Shown here: positions 30,916-38,647 of the stretch, piece after piece
Position numbering within the stretch: the first letter of the stretch is position 1
Layout: each line of letters starts with the position of its first letter
From: Rhizobium albus
Lineage (GTDB): Bacteria; Pseudomonadota; Alphaproteobacteria; Rhizobiales; Rhizobiaceae
Assembly (NCBI GenBank): GCA_030160035.1
Contig: BSNO01000003.1
Location: 124,001-188,000, forward strand
Length of the DNA: 64,000 nt
Reading direction: 5' to 3'
Position numbers and translations under genes: made by a program
The notes under the pieces: generated by a model
Seen by the model: the letters and a program-made list of their open reading frames with translations, nothing else
Databases searched by the model: none
Told to the model about the DNA's origin: nothing

Positions 30916-31428
30916 GTGCCTGCGAAAAATCGCTTCACATCGCGTCTCTTGAGCCTCCAAATGCTGTTCCTGCTGGCGGGGTCCGCGGCCCTTTTCGGTG
31001 GCACCGAAACGGCGCGCGCCGATTTCCGCGTCTGCAACGGAACGCAGAACCTCGTTGGCGTCGCAATCGGCTATCGGGCCCAGGAAGGCTGGATATCCGA
31101 GGGATGGTGGCAGATTCCCGCCACGTCCTGCGCCACGCTCATCGAAGGCCAGCTCCAGTCGCGCTTCTACTACCTCTATGCCGAAGATGCGGCCCGCGGT
31201 GGACGCTGGGCCGGCAACATCAACATGTGTGTCGCCGACAACGAGTTCAAAATCGTCGGCGTCAACGACTGCGTCGCACGCGGCTACCAGCGCATGGAAT
31301 TCAAGGAATACGATACGGGACGACAGGGCAGCTGGATGGTTCAGCTTTCCGACACGCCAGCCCCGCCCGCATCACCGACGACAGTACCCAACGCGACACC
31401 CGACAGCACGGAAGGCACCAGCCAATGA
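30916..31428 (+). CDS. DUF1036 exported protein
   Basis: A 170-residue protein with a signal peptide (helix LLSLQMLFLLAGSAALF, cut near ARA/DFRVC). The DUF1036 domain (about 42-150) reads VCNGTQNLVGVAIGYRAQ, then WISEGWWQIPATSC, and GRWAGNINMCV with several conserved cysteines that could form disulfides in the periplasm. The tail is Pro/Thr-rich. The start is a GTG at 30916; the open frame upstream has no signal-like sequence. Its stop overlaps the pyk start by 4 nt, so the two are translated together. No function has been established. Confidence 0.82.
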   Translation: MPAKNRFTSRLLSLQMLFLLAGSAALFGGTETARADFRVCNGTQNLVGVAIGYRAQEGWISEGWWQIPATSCATLIEGQLQSRFYYLYAEDAARGGRWAGNINMCVADNEFKIVGVNDCVARGYQRMEFKEYDTGRQGSWMVQLSDTPAPPASPTTVPNATPDSTEGTSQ

Positions 31429-32864
31429 GACGCCAGCGCAAAGTCAAGATCCTGGCGACGCTCGGTCCGGCCTCCTCCGACGAGGCTATGATCCGCAAGC
31501 TTCATGAGGCGGGTGCCGATCTGTTCCGCATCAATATGAGCCATGCGAGCCACGAGATCATGCGCGATCTCATCGGCCGCATCCGCAACGTCGAAAAGGA
31601 AGTCGGTCGCCCGATCGGCATTCTCTGCGACATCCAGGGCCCCAAGCTGCGCGTCGGCAAGTTTGCCGACGGCAAGGTTCAGCTGTCGGCCGGCGACACG
31701 TTCACCCTCGACGACAAGCCCGAGCCGGGCGACGCGACGCGGGTGCAATTGCCGCACAAGGAAATTCTCGAAGCCGTGCAGGTCGGGCACCGTCTCCTGA
31801 TCGACGATGGCCGCCTGCAGCTGGAAGCGGTCAAGGCGGACGGCAAGTCGATCGTCACCAAGGTGATCTCCGGCACGCACATCTCGGACCGTAAGGGCGT
31901 CAGCCTGCCGGATACGACGCTCGCCACCGGTGCGCTCACGGAAAAGGACCGCAAGGATATCGATGCGGCGATCGCTACCGAAGAGGTGGACTGGATCGCG
32001 TTGTCCTTCATCCAGCGGCCGGAAGACGTCGCCGAAGTGCGCAAGATCGTGCGCGGCCGCGCAGGCCTCATGTCCAAGATCGAGAAGCCGCAGGCGCTGG
32101 AGCGGATCGACGAGATCATCGAACTGTCCGACGCCCTGATGGTGGCGCGTGGCGATCTGGGCGTCGAAATGCCGATCGAAGCCGTGCCCGGCATCCAGAA
32201 GCAGCTGACCCGCGCCTGCCGCAGGGCCGGCAAGCCGGTGGTCGTCGCGACCCAGATGCTCGAATCGATGATTTCGGCTCCGGTGCCGACCCGCGCAGAA
32301 GTGTCGGACGTCGCGACCGCAGTCTTCGAAGGCGCCGATGCCGTGATGCTGTCGGCAGAATCGGCTGCCGGCGAGTATCCGGTCGAAGCCGTGTCCACCA
32401 TGGCCGCCATTGCTCGCAAGGTCGAGAAGGACCCGAACTATTCGGGCATCATCTACGCGCAGCGCCCGCAGCCCGAACCGACCGGCGCCGATGCAATCTC
32501 GCTTGCCGCGCGCCAGATCGCCGAAACGCTGAATCTTGCTGCGATCGTCTGCTACACATCCTCGGGCACAACCGGGCTGCGCGCCTCGCGCGAGCGGCCG
32601 CAGACGCCGATCCTGGCGCTGTCGCCGGTCATCCAGACTGCGCGTCGCCTGTCGGTCTGCTGGGGGCTGCACTGCGTTGTAACGGAAGATGCCCATGATC
32701 TCGACGACATGGTCGATCGCGCTTGCCGCATTACCCACCGGGAAGGCTTCGGCTCCGCGGGCGACCGCGTGATCGTGACTGCAGGCGTTCCGCTCGGCAC
32801 ACCCGGCGCGACCAACATGCTGCGCATCGCCTATATCTCGTCCGACGGGCAGTCGGCCGTCTGA
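31425..32864 (+). CDS. pyk: pyruvate kinase
   Basis: It makes ATP and pyruvate from phosphoenolpyruvate and ADP. It has 479 residues, normal for the family. The visible motifs are KILATLGPASS at the N-terminus, FRINMSHASHE, CDIQGPKLRVG, the active-site signature around MSKIEKPQAL...MVARGDLGVEMP, VVVATQMLESM, and the C-terminal allosteric domain with YTSSGTTGLRASRERP. The ATG overlaps the DUF1036 stop, and GGAAGG lies upstream. It converges with the hydrolase gene at 32875, only 10 bp away. Confidence 0.97.
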   Translation: MRRQRKVKILATLGPASSDEAMIRKLHEAGADLFRINMSHASHEIMRDLIGRIRNVEKEVGRPIGILCDIQGPKLRVGKFADGKVQLSAGDTFTLDDKPEPGDATRVQLPHKEILEAVQVGHRLLIDDGRLQLEAVKADGKSIVTKVISGTHISDRKGVSLPDTTLATGALTEKDRKDIDAAIATEEVDWIALSFIQRPEDVAEVRKIVRGRAGLMSKIEKPQALERIDEIIELSDALMVARGDLGVEMPIEAVPGIQKQLTRACRRAGKPVVVATQMLESMISAPVPTRAEVSDVATAVFEGADAVMLSAESAAGEYPVEAVSTMAAIARKVEKDPNYSGIIYAQRPQPEPTGADAISLAARQIAETLNLAAIVCYTSSGTTGLRASRERPQTPILALSPVIQTARRLSVCWGLHCVVTEDAHDLDDMVDRACRITHREGFGSAGDRVIVTAGVPLGTPGATNMLRIAYISSDGQSAV

Positions 32865-32874
32865 GCACGGACGG

Positions 32875-33894
32875 CTAGCCGCAGATCTCCGCATCGTCGG
32901 CGATGCGCCCTTCGAGGGCGCGTGCCATCGCCTGCAGGTCTGCCTGGCCGCCTGCCAGTTTCTCGATAGCTGCGATGGCGATGTCCCGGGCGACATAGTC
33001 CGGCTTGTGGCCGAGATTGTTGATCTCGACGAGTTCGGAGTTCGGAAGATCGCGCGCTAGCCCCTGCGAATGGATTTCCGGCAGAACGATCTCGTCGCGA
33101 TTGCCGGTGATGATGACGGCAGGCGCCGTGATTTCCGGGTAGCTCGGCGAAATGCGCTCTACATAGTCTTTCAGATTGGCGACATCGGTCGAATTGGCGC
33201 GGAAAGCTTTCGGCCTCAGCACCAGTTGAGGGCCGGTCTGCTCGACATAATCGGAGGGCATTGGGTTCGGGGCGAAGACGCAGGCGGCCGAGGACACGAC
33301 GCGCGACGATCCCACCGGCAGCGCAACGACATGGCTGAAAAGAGGCCCGATCACCGGTGCACGGGCGACCGAATAGAACCAGGCGACACCGCCAGGCCAG
33401 GGATGGGTTGCTGGCGCGAGAAAGAGCAGGCCACCGGTCCGCTCCGGATATTGAAGCGCAAAGCTCGCCGCAATCGCCGAGCCGAAGGAATGGGCAACGA
33501 TGATGGCATTGTCGATGCCGAGCTTCGCCATCAGGCCGGCAACCATGTCCGCTTGGCCATCGGGATTGGAATTGGAGGCAGTCCCGCGCTCCGAATAGCC
33601 GTGGCCGGGCCGGTCGACGAACAGCATCTCGGCGCGGCCCTTCAGCGGATCCCCGAAGGCGATCAACTGGTCACGCAGATTGCCGCTAGCCCCATGCAGG
33701 AAGACGAGAGGAGGGAGATCGGCTTGCGGCCCCGCGGGCACGTGAACCGCATGCATCCGAACCCCGTCGACCTCGTGGAACGTCCCGATCGGCGGAAAGC
33801 GCGCCTCGATCTGGCGCGATTGATAAGCCGTGTAGCCGGCCAGAAGAGCAAGCACGGCGGCAAGAACGAGAACAACGGTGATCATGGGACGCAT
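32875..33894 (-). CDS. alpha/beta hydrolase with N-terminal membrane anchor
   Basis: A 339-residue protein. Residues 4-22 form a hydrophobic anchor. The hydrolase fold shows FLHGASGNLRDQL (oxyanion hole), DRPGHGYSERG, the nucleophile elbow AHSFGSA (Ser136), the acid in TGNRDEIV and the histidine in NNLGHKPDY. It resembles haloperoxidase/epoxide-hydrolase-type esterases, but no substrate can be named. It follows the quinone oxidoreductase gene on the same strand after 126 bp that contain a large inverted repeat. Confidence 0.85.
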   Translation of the reverse strand: MRPMITVVLVLAAVLALLAGYTAYQSRQIEARFPPIGTFHEVDGVRMHAVHVPAGPQADLPPLVFLHGASGNLRDQLIAFGDPLKGRAEMLFVDRPGHGYSERGTASNSNPDGQADMVAGLMAKLGIDNAIIVAHSFGSAIAASFALQYPERTGGLLFLAPATHPWPGGVAWFYSVARAPVIGPLFSHVVALPVGSSRVVSSAACVFAPNPMPSDYVEQTGPQLVLRPKAFRANSTDVANLKDYVERISPSYPEITAPAVIITGNRDEIVLPEIHSQGLARDLPNSELVEINNLGHKPDYVARDIAIAAIEKLAGGQADLQAMARALEGRIADDAEICG

Positions 33895-33911
33895 AAGCTG
33901 AGGGTTCGATT

Positions 33912-34020
33912 GGAATGAGCGGGAGGCGGGCGACAGTCATCAATGACGGGCACTGGTGACGGCAGTAGACTTATACGTCGGCGGCGTCGGTTTGGTTGCG
34001 CCGCCCGCTCCCTCTCATTC
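33912..34020. repeat. 109-bp imperfect inverted-repeat element between qor-like and hydrolase genes
   Basis: The outer arms GGAATGAGCGGGAGGCGGGC (33912-33931) and, on the other side, the complement of GAATGAGAGGGAGCGGGCGG (34001-34020) match over about 20 nt with few differences. An inner competing hairpin pairs GGCGGCG (33980-33986) with CGCCGCC (33999-34005). It begins directly after the upstream stop codon and could be a terminator or a mobile palindromic repeat. Confidence 0.5.
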
Positions 34021-35016
34021 TCAATCGCTGATTTTCAGCACGATCTTGCCGATATGGCTGCTGCCTTCCATGCGCCGATGGGCTTCCACCACATCGGCAA
34101 AGGGGATCACGCTGTCCATCACCGGCGCAACGCGGCGGCTTGTCAGCAGCGGCCAGACTTTTTCCATCAGCTCCGCCGCAAGCTTCCCCTTGAAGCCGCT
34201 GTCGCGCGCGCGCAGCGTGGAGCCGGTGTGAACCAGCCGCTTCATCATCAGCTTGGAGAAATCCGCCTCGGCCTTCCGCCCGTTGAGGAAAGCGATCTGC
34301 ACCACGCGCCCCTCGATTGCCGCCACGTCGTAGTTGCGGCCGATATAATCGCCACCGACCATGTCCAGGATCACGTTCACGCCTTTGCCATCGGTCAGGG
34401 TCTTGACCGATTGCACGAAATCTTCGTCGCGGTAGTTGATGGCGTGGTCGGCGCCAAGCTCGAGACAGGCGCGGCATTTGTCGTCTGAGCCCGCGGTCGC
34501 AAAAACGGTCGCGCCGAACGCCTTGGCAAGCTGGATGGCGGTCGTACCGATGCCGGACGTGCCGCCGTGCACCAGGAATGTTTCCCCGGCCTGCAATCCC
34601 CCGCGTTGGAAGACATTGTGCCACACCGTGAAATAGGTCTCGGGCAGGGCGGCTGCCTCTTCCATGGAAAAGCCGTCCGGCACGGGAAGCACGCTGTCCT
34701 GATGTGCCGCGCAGCGCTCGGCATATCCGCCGCCTGTCACCAGAGCGCAAACCCGGTCGCCGACCGACCAGCGCGTGACGGCGTCACCGAGCGCCACGAT
34801 CTCGCCTGCGACCTCGAGCCCAGGAATGTCGGAGGCACCGGGCGGAGGCGGATAGGCGCCTTGCCGCTGCAGGCAGTCGGGCCGGTTGACGCCGGCGGCT
34901 TTGACGGCAATCAGCACCTCGTCTGGCTTCAGGGCCGGAACCGGGCGCTCGGCAAGCTTGAGAACTTCCGGACCGCCCGGCTGGCTGATCTCCACGGCGC
35001 GCATCGTCTCGGGCAT
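34021..35016 (-). CDS. NAD(P)H:quinone oxidoreductase (zinc-less MDR family)
   Basis: A 331-residue protein of the medium-chain dehydrogenase superfamily, PIG3/TP53I3-like quinone oxidoreductase group. The visible features are MRAVEISQPGGPEVL, the substrate-domain block AAGVNRPDCLQRQGAYPPPPG, the FLVHGGTSGIGTTAIQLAK nucleotide-binding fold, and SDDKCRACLELGADHAINY. The zinc ligands of alcohol dehydrogenases are absent. It likely reduces quinones with NADPH. The ATG at 35016 is chosen by homology; upstream codons have no family match. It diverges from DUF1192. Confidence 0.92.
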   Translation of the reverse strand: MPETMRAVEISQPGGPEVLKLAERPVPALKPDEVLIAVKAAGVNRPDCLQRQGAYPPPPGASDIPGLEVAGEIVALGDAVTRWSVGDRVCALVTGGGYAERCAAHQDSVLPVPDGFSMEEAAALPETYFTVWHNVFQRGGLQAGETFLVHGGTSGIGTTAIQLAKAFGATVFATAGSDDKCRACLELGADHAINYRDEDFVQSVKTLTDGKGVNVILDMVGGDYIGRNYDVAAIEGRVVQIAFLNGRKAEADFSKLMMKRLVHTGSTLRARDSGFKGKLAAELMEKVWPLLTSRRVAPVMDSVIPFADVVEAHRRMEGSSHIGKIVLKISD

Positions 35017-35124
35017 GGCTTTTCCATTCCTGTTTTTCGTCACGGGGTTATACTGGCTCGGTCCGCCGAGGGCGAGTGATCCTCGCATTCGGTCCAAGCG
35101 TGAAGCGTAAGGAGTGATGAGCCG

Positions 35125-35313
35125 ATGGCCATTTTCGATGACATGCCGCCGACGCGCAAACCCGTCCATGAGATCGGCGCCGATCTGGCGCTTCTTTCCG
35201 CCGACGAATTGCGGCAGCGCATCGATGCGTTGCGCAGCGAGATTGCGCGGCTGGAAGAGGAAATCGAGATGAAGACATCCAGCAAGGCGGCGGCAGAGCG
35301 GTTTTTTCGCTGA
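35125..35313 (+). CDS. DUF1192 family small protein
   Basis: A 62-residue protein of the DUF1192 family. The first half (PTRKPVHEIGADLALLSADEL) is conserved, and the second half is a coiled coil (RQRIDALRSEIARLEEEIEM). AGGAG lies upstream of the ATG at 35125. No function is known. It sits next to the quinone oxidoreductase and upstream of the CtrA-box region. Confidence 0.87.
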   Translation: MAIFDDMPPTRKPVHEIGADLALLSADELRQRIDALRSEIARLEEEIEMKTSSKAAAERFFR

Positions 35314-35358
35314 TGGGGATCGCTCGAATTCTCGAAAAGAAGCAGCGGGCCCGGCCCA

Positions 35359-35373
35359 TTAACCAGGCATTAA
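35359..35373 (+). promoter_or_regulatory. CtrA-binding box upstream of the sRNA candidate
   Basis: TTAA-CCAGGCA-TTAA, a perfect TTAA-N7-TTAA CtrA consensus. A further TTAA follows at 35377-35380. It is centred about 32 bp before the predicted RNA start and would replace a -35 element, because the -35 position (CCAGGC) is not consensus. A near-perfect -10, TCTAAT, lies at 35386-35391. Confidence 0.65.
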
Positions 35374-35397
35374 CGGTTAATAGTGTCTAATGCTCAT

Positions 35398-35495
35398 GTC
35401 CGGAGCTTCTGGACGATTGCAGACTGACTGCTGGTCACTCTGTTTGACGCCTCCCTGTTAAACTCTCGAGAGCCGCTTTTGCGGCTCTTTTTTTT
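35398..35495 (+). ncRNA. candidate small RNA with a CCUCCC loop
   Basis: About 98 nt, in three parts. First, a 7-bp hairpin GTCCGGA-GCT-TCTGGAC at 35398-35414. Second, a 7-bp hairpin GTTTGAC and GTTAAAC (35442-35448, 35457-35463) whose loop is GCCTCCCT; this could pair with Shine-Dalgarno sequences. Third, a terminator AGAGCCGC-TTTT-GCGGCTCT plus seven or more T. There is no open frame in the region. The design (5' hairpin, C-rich anti-Shine-Dalgarno loop, terminator) is that of trans-acting alphaproteobacterial sRNAs. The possibility that this is only the 3' end of the DUF1192 message is not excluded. Confidence 0.6.
35469..35495 (+). terminator. rho-independent terminator of the sRNA candidate
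   Basis: AGAGCCGC (35469-35476), TTTT loop, GCGGCTCT (35481-35488) and a long T run. Confidence 0.88.
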
Positions 35496-35535
35496 GTCGC
35501 AGGAAGGCACGGCGCATTTGCCGCACATGTGGACA

Positions 35536-35550
35536 TTAACCCTTTCTTAA
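35536..35550 (+). promoter_or_regulatory. second CtrA-binding box, upstream of rcdA
   Basis: TTAA-CCCTTTC-TTAA, again a perfect TTAA-N7-TTAA. It lies 209 bp before the rcdA start. No strong -10 is visible at the expected distance. Confidence 0.6.
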
Positions 35551-35623
35551 GAACGATCTTGCGCAAAGCCCTGTCGACGTACCATTCTGCGGATAGAGAT
35601 CGATCACCCCATGACGGCGGAAC

Positions 35624-35648
35624 GGAACCTGATTCTGCCTGGAGTGTT
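35624..35648 (+). promoter_or_regulatory. EcfG-like box in the rcdA leader
   Basis: GGAAC (35624-35628), a 16-nt spacer, and TGTT (35645-35648), one mismatch from GGAAC-N16/17-CGTT. Weak on its own. Confidence 0.25.
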
Positions 35649-35758
35649 ACAGCATTCAAGAATGCGACGGCCATGATGTGCCGACGCGACACAGCCTGCA
35701 GGCGAGAACCGCAGAATGCGGCACGGCGGGTCAACTGATATCGAGGCGGAATTCGAAC

Positions 35759-36274
35759 ATGAGCGAAACGTCCAGCAACATGATCAGCTTTGCCGGTCAC
35801 ATGGCGACGTCCAACCCATTCAAGACACTGTATGCCGACGGCATGGGTCTGGTGGAAGAAACGGCAAGCTATCTCGATGGTCCGGGTCGCATCGCATCCA
35901 AGGACCTGCCGCGTCTTGCGTCCATTCTCTACGCGGCGGAGTCCATGCGGCTGACGACGCGGCTGATGCAGCTCGCCTCGTGGCTCCTGCTGCAGCGTGC
36001 GGTCAACAACGGCGAGATGAGCCGCGACCAGGTGATGTCCGAGAAGAACAAGGTGCGGATCGACAGCTTCACCATCGACGCCAACGCGCCGGGCTGGGAC
36101 GATCTCCCCGAGCAGTTCCGCGACCTCGTGGCCCGTTCGCTGCGTCTTCAGGCACGCGTTGCGCTGCTCGATCGTGAAATCTATCGGCCGGAAGTGATGC
36201 CGGCATTTGCCGATAACGAAAACAGCGTGAAGGCACAGCTTTCATTGCTGCAGACGGCATTCGGCCACCACTGA
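35759..36274 (+). CDS. rcdA: RcdA / DUF1465 regulator of CtrA degradation
   Basis: A 171-residue helical protein of the DUF1465 family. In Caulobacter, RcdA is an adaptor that helps deliver CtrA to the ClpXP protease at the cell pole. The visible family core is FKTLYADGMGLVEETASYLDG (about 22-42), the SMRLTTRLMQLASWLLLQRAV helix, and SLRLQARVALLDREIY. GAGGCGG precedes the ATG at 35759. It has its own CtrA box upstream, which would close a feedback loop. The hairpins at 36288-36314 and 36347-36378 end it. Confidence 0.92.
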   Translation: MSETSSNMISFAGHMATSNPFKTLYADGMGLVEETASYLDGPGRIASKDLPRLASILYAAESMRLTTRLMQLASWLLLQRAVNNGEMSRDQVMSEKNKVRIDSFTIDANAPGWDDLPEQFRDLVARSLRLQARVALLDREIYRPEVMPAFADNENSVKAQLSLLQTAFGHH

Positions 36275-36287
36275 CACGCCTCGTCGG

Positions 36288-36314
36288 AAGGAGAGAAACT
36301 GCCGTTCTCTCCTT
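36288..36314 (+). terminator. hairpin after rcdA
   Basis: AAGGAGAGAA (36288-36297) and TTCTCTCCTT (36305-36314), perfect 10-bp arms, moderately AT-rich. Confidence 0.55.
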
Positions 36315-36346
36315 CTTCATCTGCGACTTTAGCCACCGTCGAAACG

Positions 36347-36378
36347 AAAAAAGCCCGGTCTCGCGACCGGGCTTTTTT
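36347..36378. terminator. strong bidirectional terminator between rcdA and rpmE
   Basis: Perfect 14-bp arms, AAAAAAGCCCGGTC (36347-36360) and GACCGGGCTTTTTT (36365-36378), with a TCGC loop. Confidence 0.92.
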
Positions 36379-36401
36379 TGGATCTCGCGAGAGATCGAAA
36401 C

Positions 36402-36623
36402 CTAAAGGCCGAGGCCTTCGAAGCGCTTCTTGAACTTCGAGAGACGGCCGCCACGGTCCATGAGCTGCTGGCCACCGCCGGTCCATGCCGGGTGGGACTT
36501 CGGGTCGATCTCGAGGTTCATCGTATCGCCTTCCGAACCCCAGGTGGAGCGCGTCGTGTATTCAGTGCCGTCCGTCATGACGACTTTGATCGTGTGGTAG
36601 TTGGGATGAATGTCGGCTTTCAT
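36402..36623 (-). CDS. rpmE: ribosomal protein L31
   Basis: A 73-residue large-subunit ribosomal protein. The N-terminus [20 protein letters not shown] and the C-terminal [17 protein letters not shown] block are diagnostic. It contains no cysteine, so it lacks the zinc-ribbon ligands of the C-plus form and does not need zinc. The ATG at 36623 follows AGGA at 5 nt. It diverges from the ABC exporter. Confidence 0.96.
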   Translation of the reverse strand: MKADIHPNYHTIKVVMTDGTEYTTRSTWGSEGDTMNLEIDPKSHPAWTGGGQQLMDRGGRLSKFKKRFEGLGL

Positions 36624-36821
36624 CGTCCTGGCTTCCTGACTGCTTGGCGAGCCGCCGTGACGAAATAGGCGTTGCGTCAAATCGGCTCAAATGGGAAATG
36701 AAAGCGCCGCCATTGAGGCTCGCAGCTTCCTAATTTGTTGGCGAGCCTATACAGGAAGGGCAAATCGATAACAAGAGCCCTGGGGGAAAATGGGGCCGGG
36801 CGGGAGTAGGAGAGTTAAAGC

Positions 36822-38621
36822 GTGGCGCAAACGGCCCCTAGCGTGAACAAGAGGCGCTCGCTGCGACCGCTTGCGAGATTGCTGCCCTATGTGCTGGCCT
36901 ATCGCGGGCTGGTCGCTGGCGCTTTGATCTTTCTCGTTCTCGCCGCCAGCATGACGCTGACCCTGCCGATGGCCGTCCGGCGCATGATCGACCACGGATT
37001 TTCCGAATCCGATGCCGGTTTCATCGAGACATATTTCGTCATGCTCCTGGTGATTGCGGTGCTCCTCGCGCTGGCGAGCGCCTTTCGCTACTATTTCGTC
37101 ATCACGCTTGGCGAGCGCGTCGTTTCCGACCTTCGCCGCGACGTCTTTTCGCATGTGACGCGGCTTTCCGCCGGCTTCTACGACGTCAATCAATCGGGCG
37201 AGATCGTCTCGCGCCTGACGGCGGACACCACGCAGATCAAATCGACGGTCGGCGCGACGGCATCGCTGGCGCTCCGCAACATGATCCTGTGCATCGGCGC
37301 CATCGGCATGATGATCGTCACGAGCCCGGGCCTGTCGAGCCTGGTGCTGGCCGCAATTCCGCTGATCGTGTTCCCGATCGTGGCTTTCGGCCGCGCCGTG
37401 CGCCGCCGCTCGCGCGCCGCCCAGGATACGCTCGCCAACGCCATGGCCTATGCGAGCGAGACGATCGGCGCGACCCGCACCGTCCAGTCCTACAACAACG
37501 AACCGACCGCCAACGGCCTGTTTTCCCACGCGATCGAGACGGCTTTCACCGCAGCGCGTGACGCTGTGCGGGCGCGCGCCGTGTTGACCGGCTTTGCGAT
37601 CTGCATGGCATTCGGGAGCGTCGTCGCCGTTTTGTGGTTCGGCGCGCAACGCGTGCTCGACGGCACGATGTCGCCCGGCACGCTCAGCCAGTTCCTCCTC
37701 TATTCGCTGTTTGCCGCTGGCGCGCTCGCGGCCTTGTCCGAGGTCTGGAGCGAGATTTCCCAAGCCGCCGGCGCCGCCGAGCGCCTGTCGGAACTGCTGG
37801 ACGAGGTGCCCGAGATCCGCGCGCCGGCCAACCCCATCGCGATGCCGGTGCCCCCGGTGGGCGCCATCGAGTTCGATCACATCGCCTTCGCCTATCCCGC
37901 GCGCGACGACATGCCGGTGCTCGATGATTTCGATCTTCAGGTGAAACCCGGGGAAAGCGTTGCCGTCGTCGGCCCTTCAGGGGCCGGCAAGAGCACGCTT
38001 TTTGCCCTACTGCTGCGCTTCTACGACCCGGTGTCGGGCACGGTGCGCATCGACGGTGTCGACATCGCCAAGGCCGATCCTGCAGAGGTTCGTGCGCGCA
38101 TTGCGATCGTGCCGCAGGATGTGACGATCTTCCAGGGCACGGTGCGCGACAACATCGCCTTCGGCCGACCCGGCGCGAGCGAGGGGGACATTCTGGCGGC
38201 GGCAAAGGCAGCGCACGCGGATATCTTTGTGGCCGCGCTGCCCGACGGCTACGACACGATGGTGGGCGAGCGCGGCATCACGCTTTCCGGTGGACAGCGC
38301 CAGCGCATCGCGATCGCGCGGGCCATTCTGAAGGATGCGCCGATCCTCATTCTCGACGAGGCGACCTCCGCGCTCGATGCCGAAAGCGAGCAACTGGTGC
38401 AACAGGCCCTGGAGCGGCTGATGAAGGGCCGCACGACGCTCGTCATCGCGCACCGGCTCGCTACCGTGCTCAAGGCGGATCGGATCGTCGTCATGGATCG
38501 CGGACGCATCGTGGAAGAGGGCACGCACCGCAGTTTGGTGGAGCGCAACGGCGTCTATGCGCGGCTGGCGCGCCTGCAGTTCGATCACGGGCAGACCGAG
38601 TTCATCCAGGCGGCGAAGTAA
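36822..38621 (+). CDS. ABC exporter, fused permease and ATPase
   Basis: A 599-residue half-transporter that should work as a homodimer in the inner membrane. The six-helix TMD spans about 20-325. The nucleotide-binding domain (about 345-590) has Walker A GPSGAGKST, Q-loop IVPQDVTIFQG, the signature LSGGQRQR, Walker B ILILDEATSALD and the switch histidine in VIAHRLAT. It is in the MsbA/BmrA-like multidrug and lipid exporter group; the substrate cannot be told. The start is a GTG at 36822 with AGGAGAG upstream; the next in-frame ATG lies well inside the first helix region. Confidence 0.92.
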   Translation: MAQTAPSVNKRRSLRPLARLLPYVLAYRGLVAGALIFLVLAASMTLTLPMAVRRMIDHGFSESDAGFIETYFVMLLVIAVLLALASAFRYYFVITLGERVVSDLRRDVFSHVTRLSAGFYDVNQSGEIVSRLTADTTQIKSTVGATASLALRNMILCIGAIGMMIVTSPGLSSLVLAAIPLIVFPIVAFGRAVRRRSRAAQDTLANAMAYASETIGATRTVQSYNNEPTANGLFSHAIETAFTAARDAVRARAVLTGFAICMAFGSVVAVLWFGAQRVLDGTMSPGTLSQFLLYSLFAAGALAALSEVWSEISQAAGAAERLSELLDEVPEIRAPANPIAMPVPPVGAIEFDHIAFAYPARDDMPVLDDFDLQVKPGESVAVVGPSGAGKSTLFALLLRFYDPVSGTVRIDGVDIAKADPAEVRARIAIVPQDVTIFQGTVRDNIAFGRPGASEGDILAAAKAAHADIFVAALPDGYDTMVGERGITLSGGQRQRIAIARAILKDAPILILDEATSALDAESEQLVQQALERLMKGRTTLVIAHRLATVLKADRIVVMDRGRIVEEGTHRSLVERNGVYARLARLQFDHGQTEFIQAAK

Positions 38622-38647
38622 GCTCGCTCACATCGGAACGCCGGCTA

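Larger units (their letters stand above)
35314..35758. other. 445-bp intergenic region with CtrA boxes and a small RNA candidate
   Basis: No protein gene is supported. It contains, left to right: a CtrA box (35359-35373), a candidate sRNA (35398-35495), a second CtrA box (35536-35550), a stress-promoter-like box (35624-35648), and the rcdA leader. Confidence 0.7.

Noticed and set aside
35529-35738. 69-codon open frame before rcdA
   Set aside because: It starts within the CtrA box and has no ribosome site or domain.
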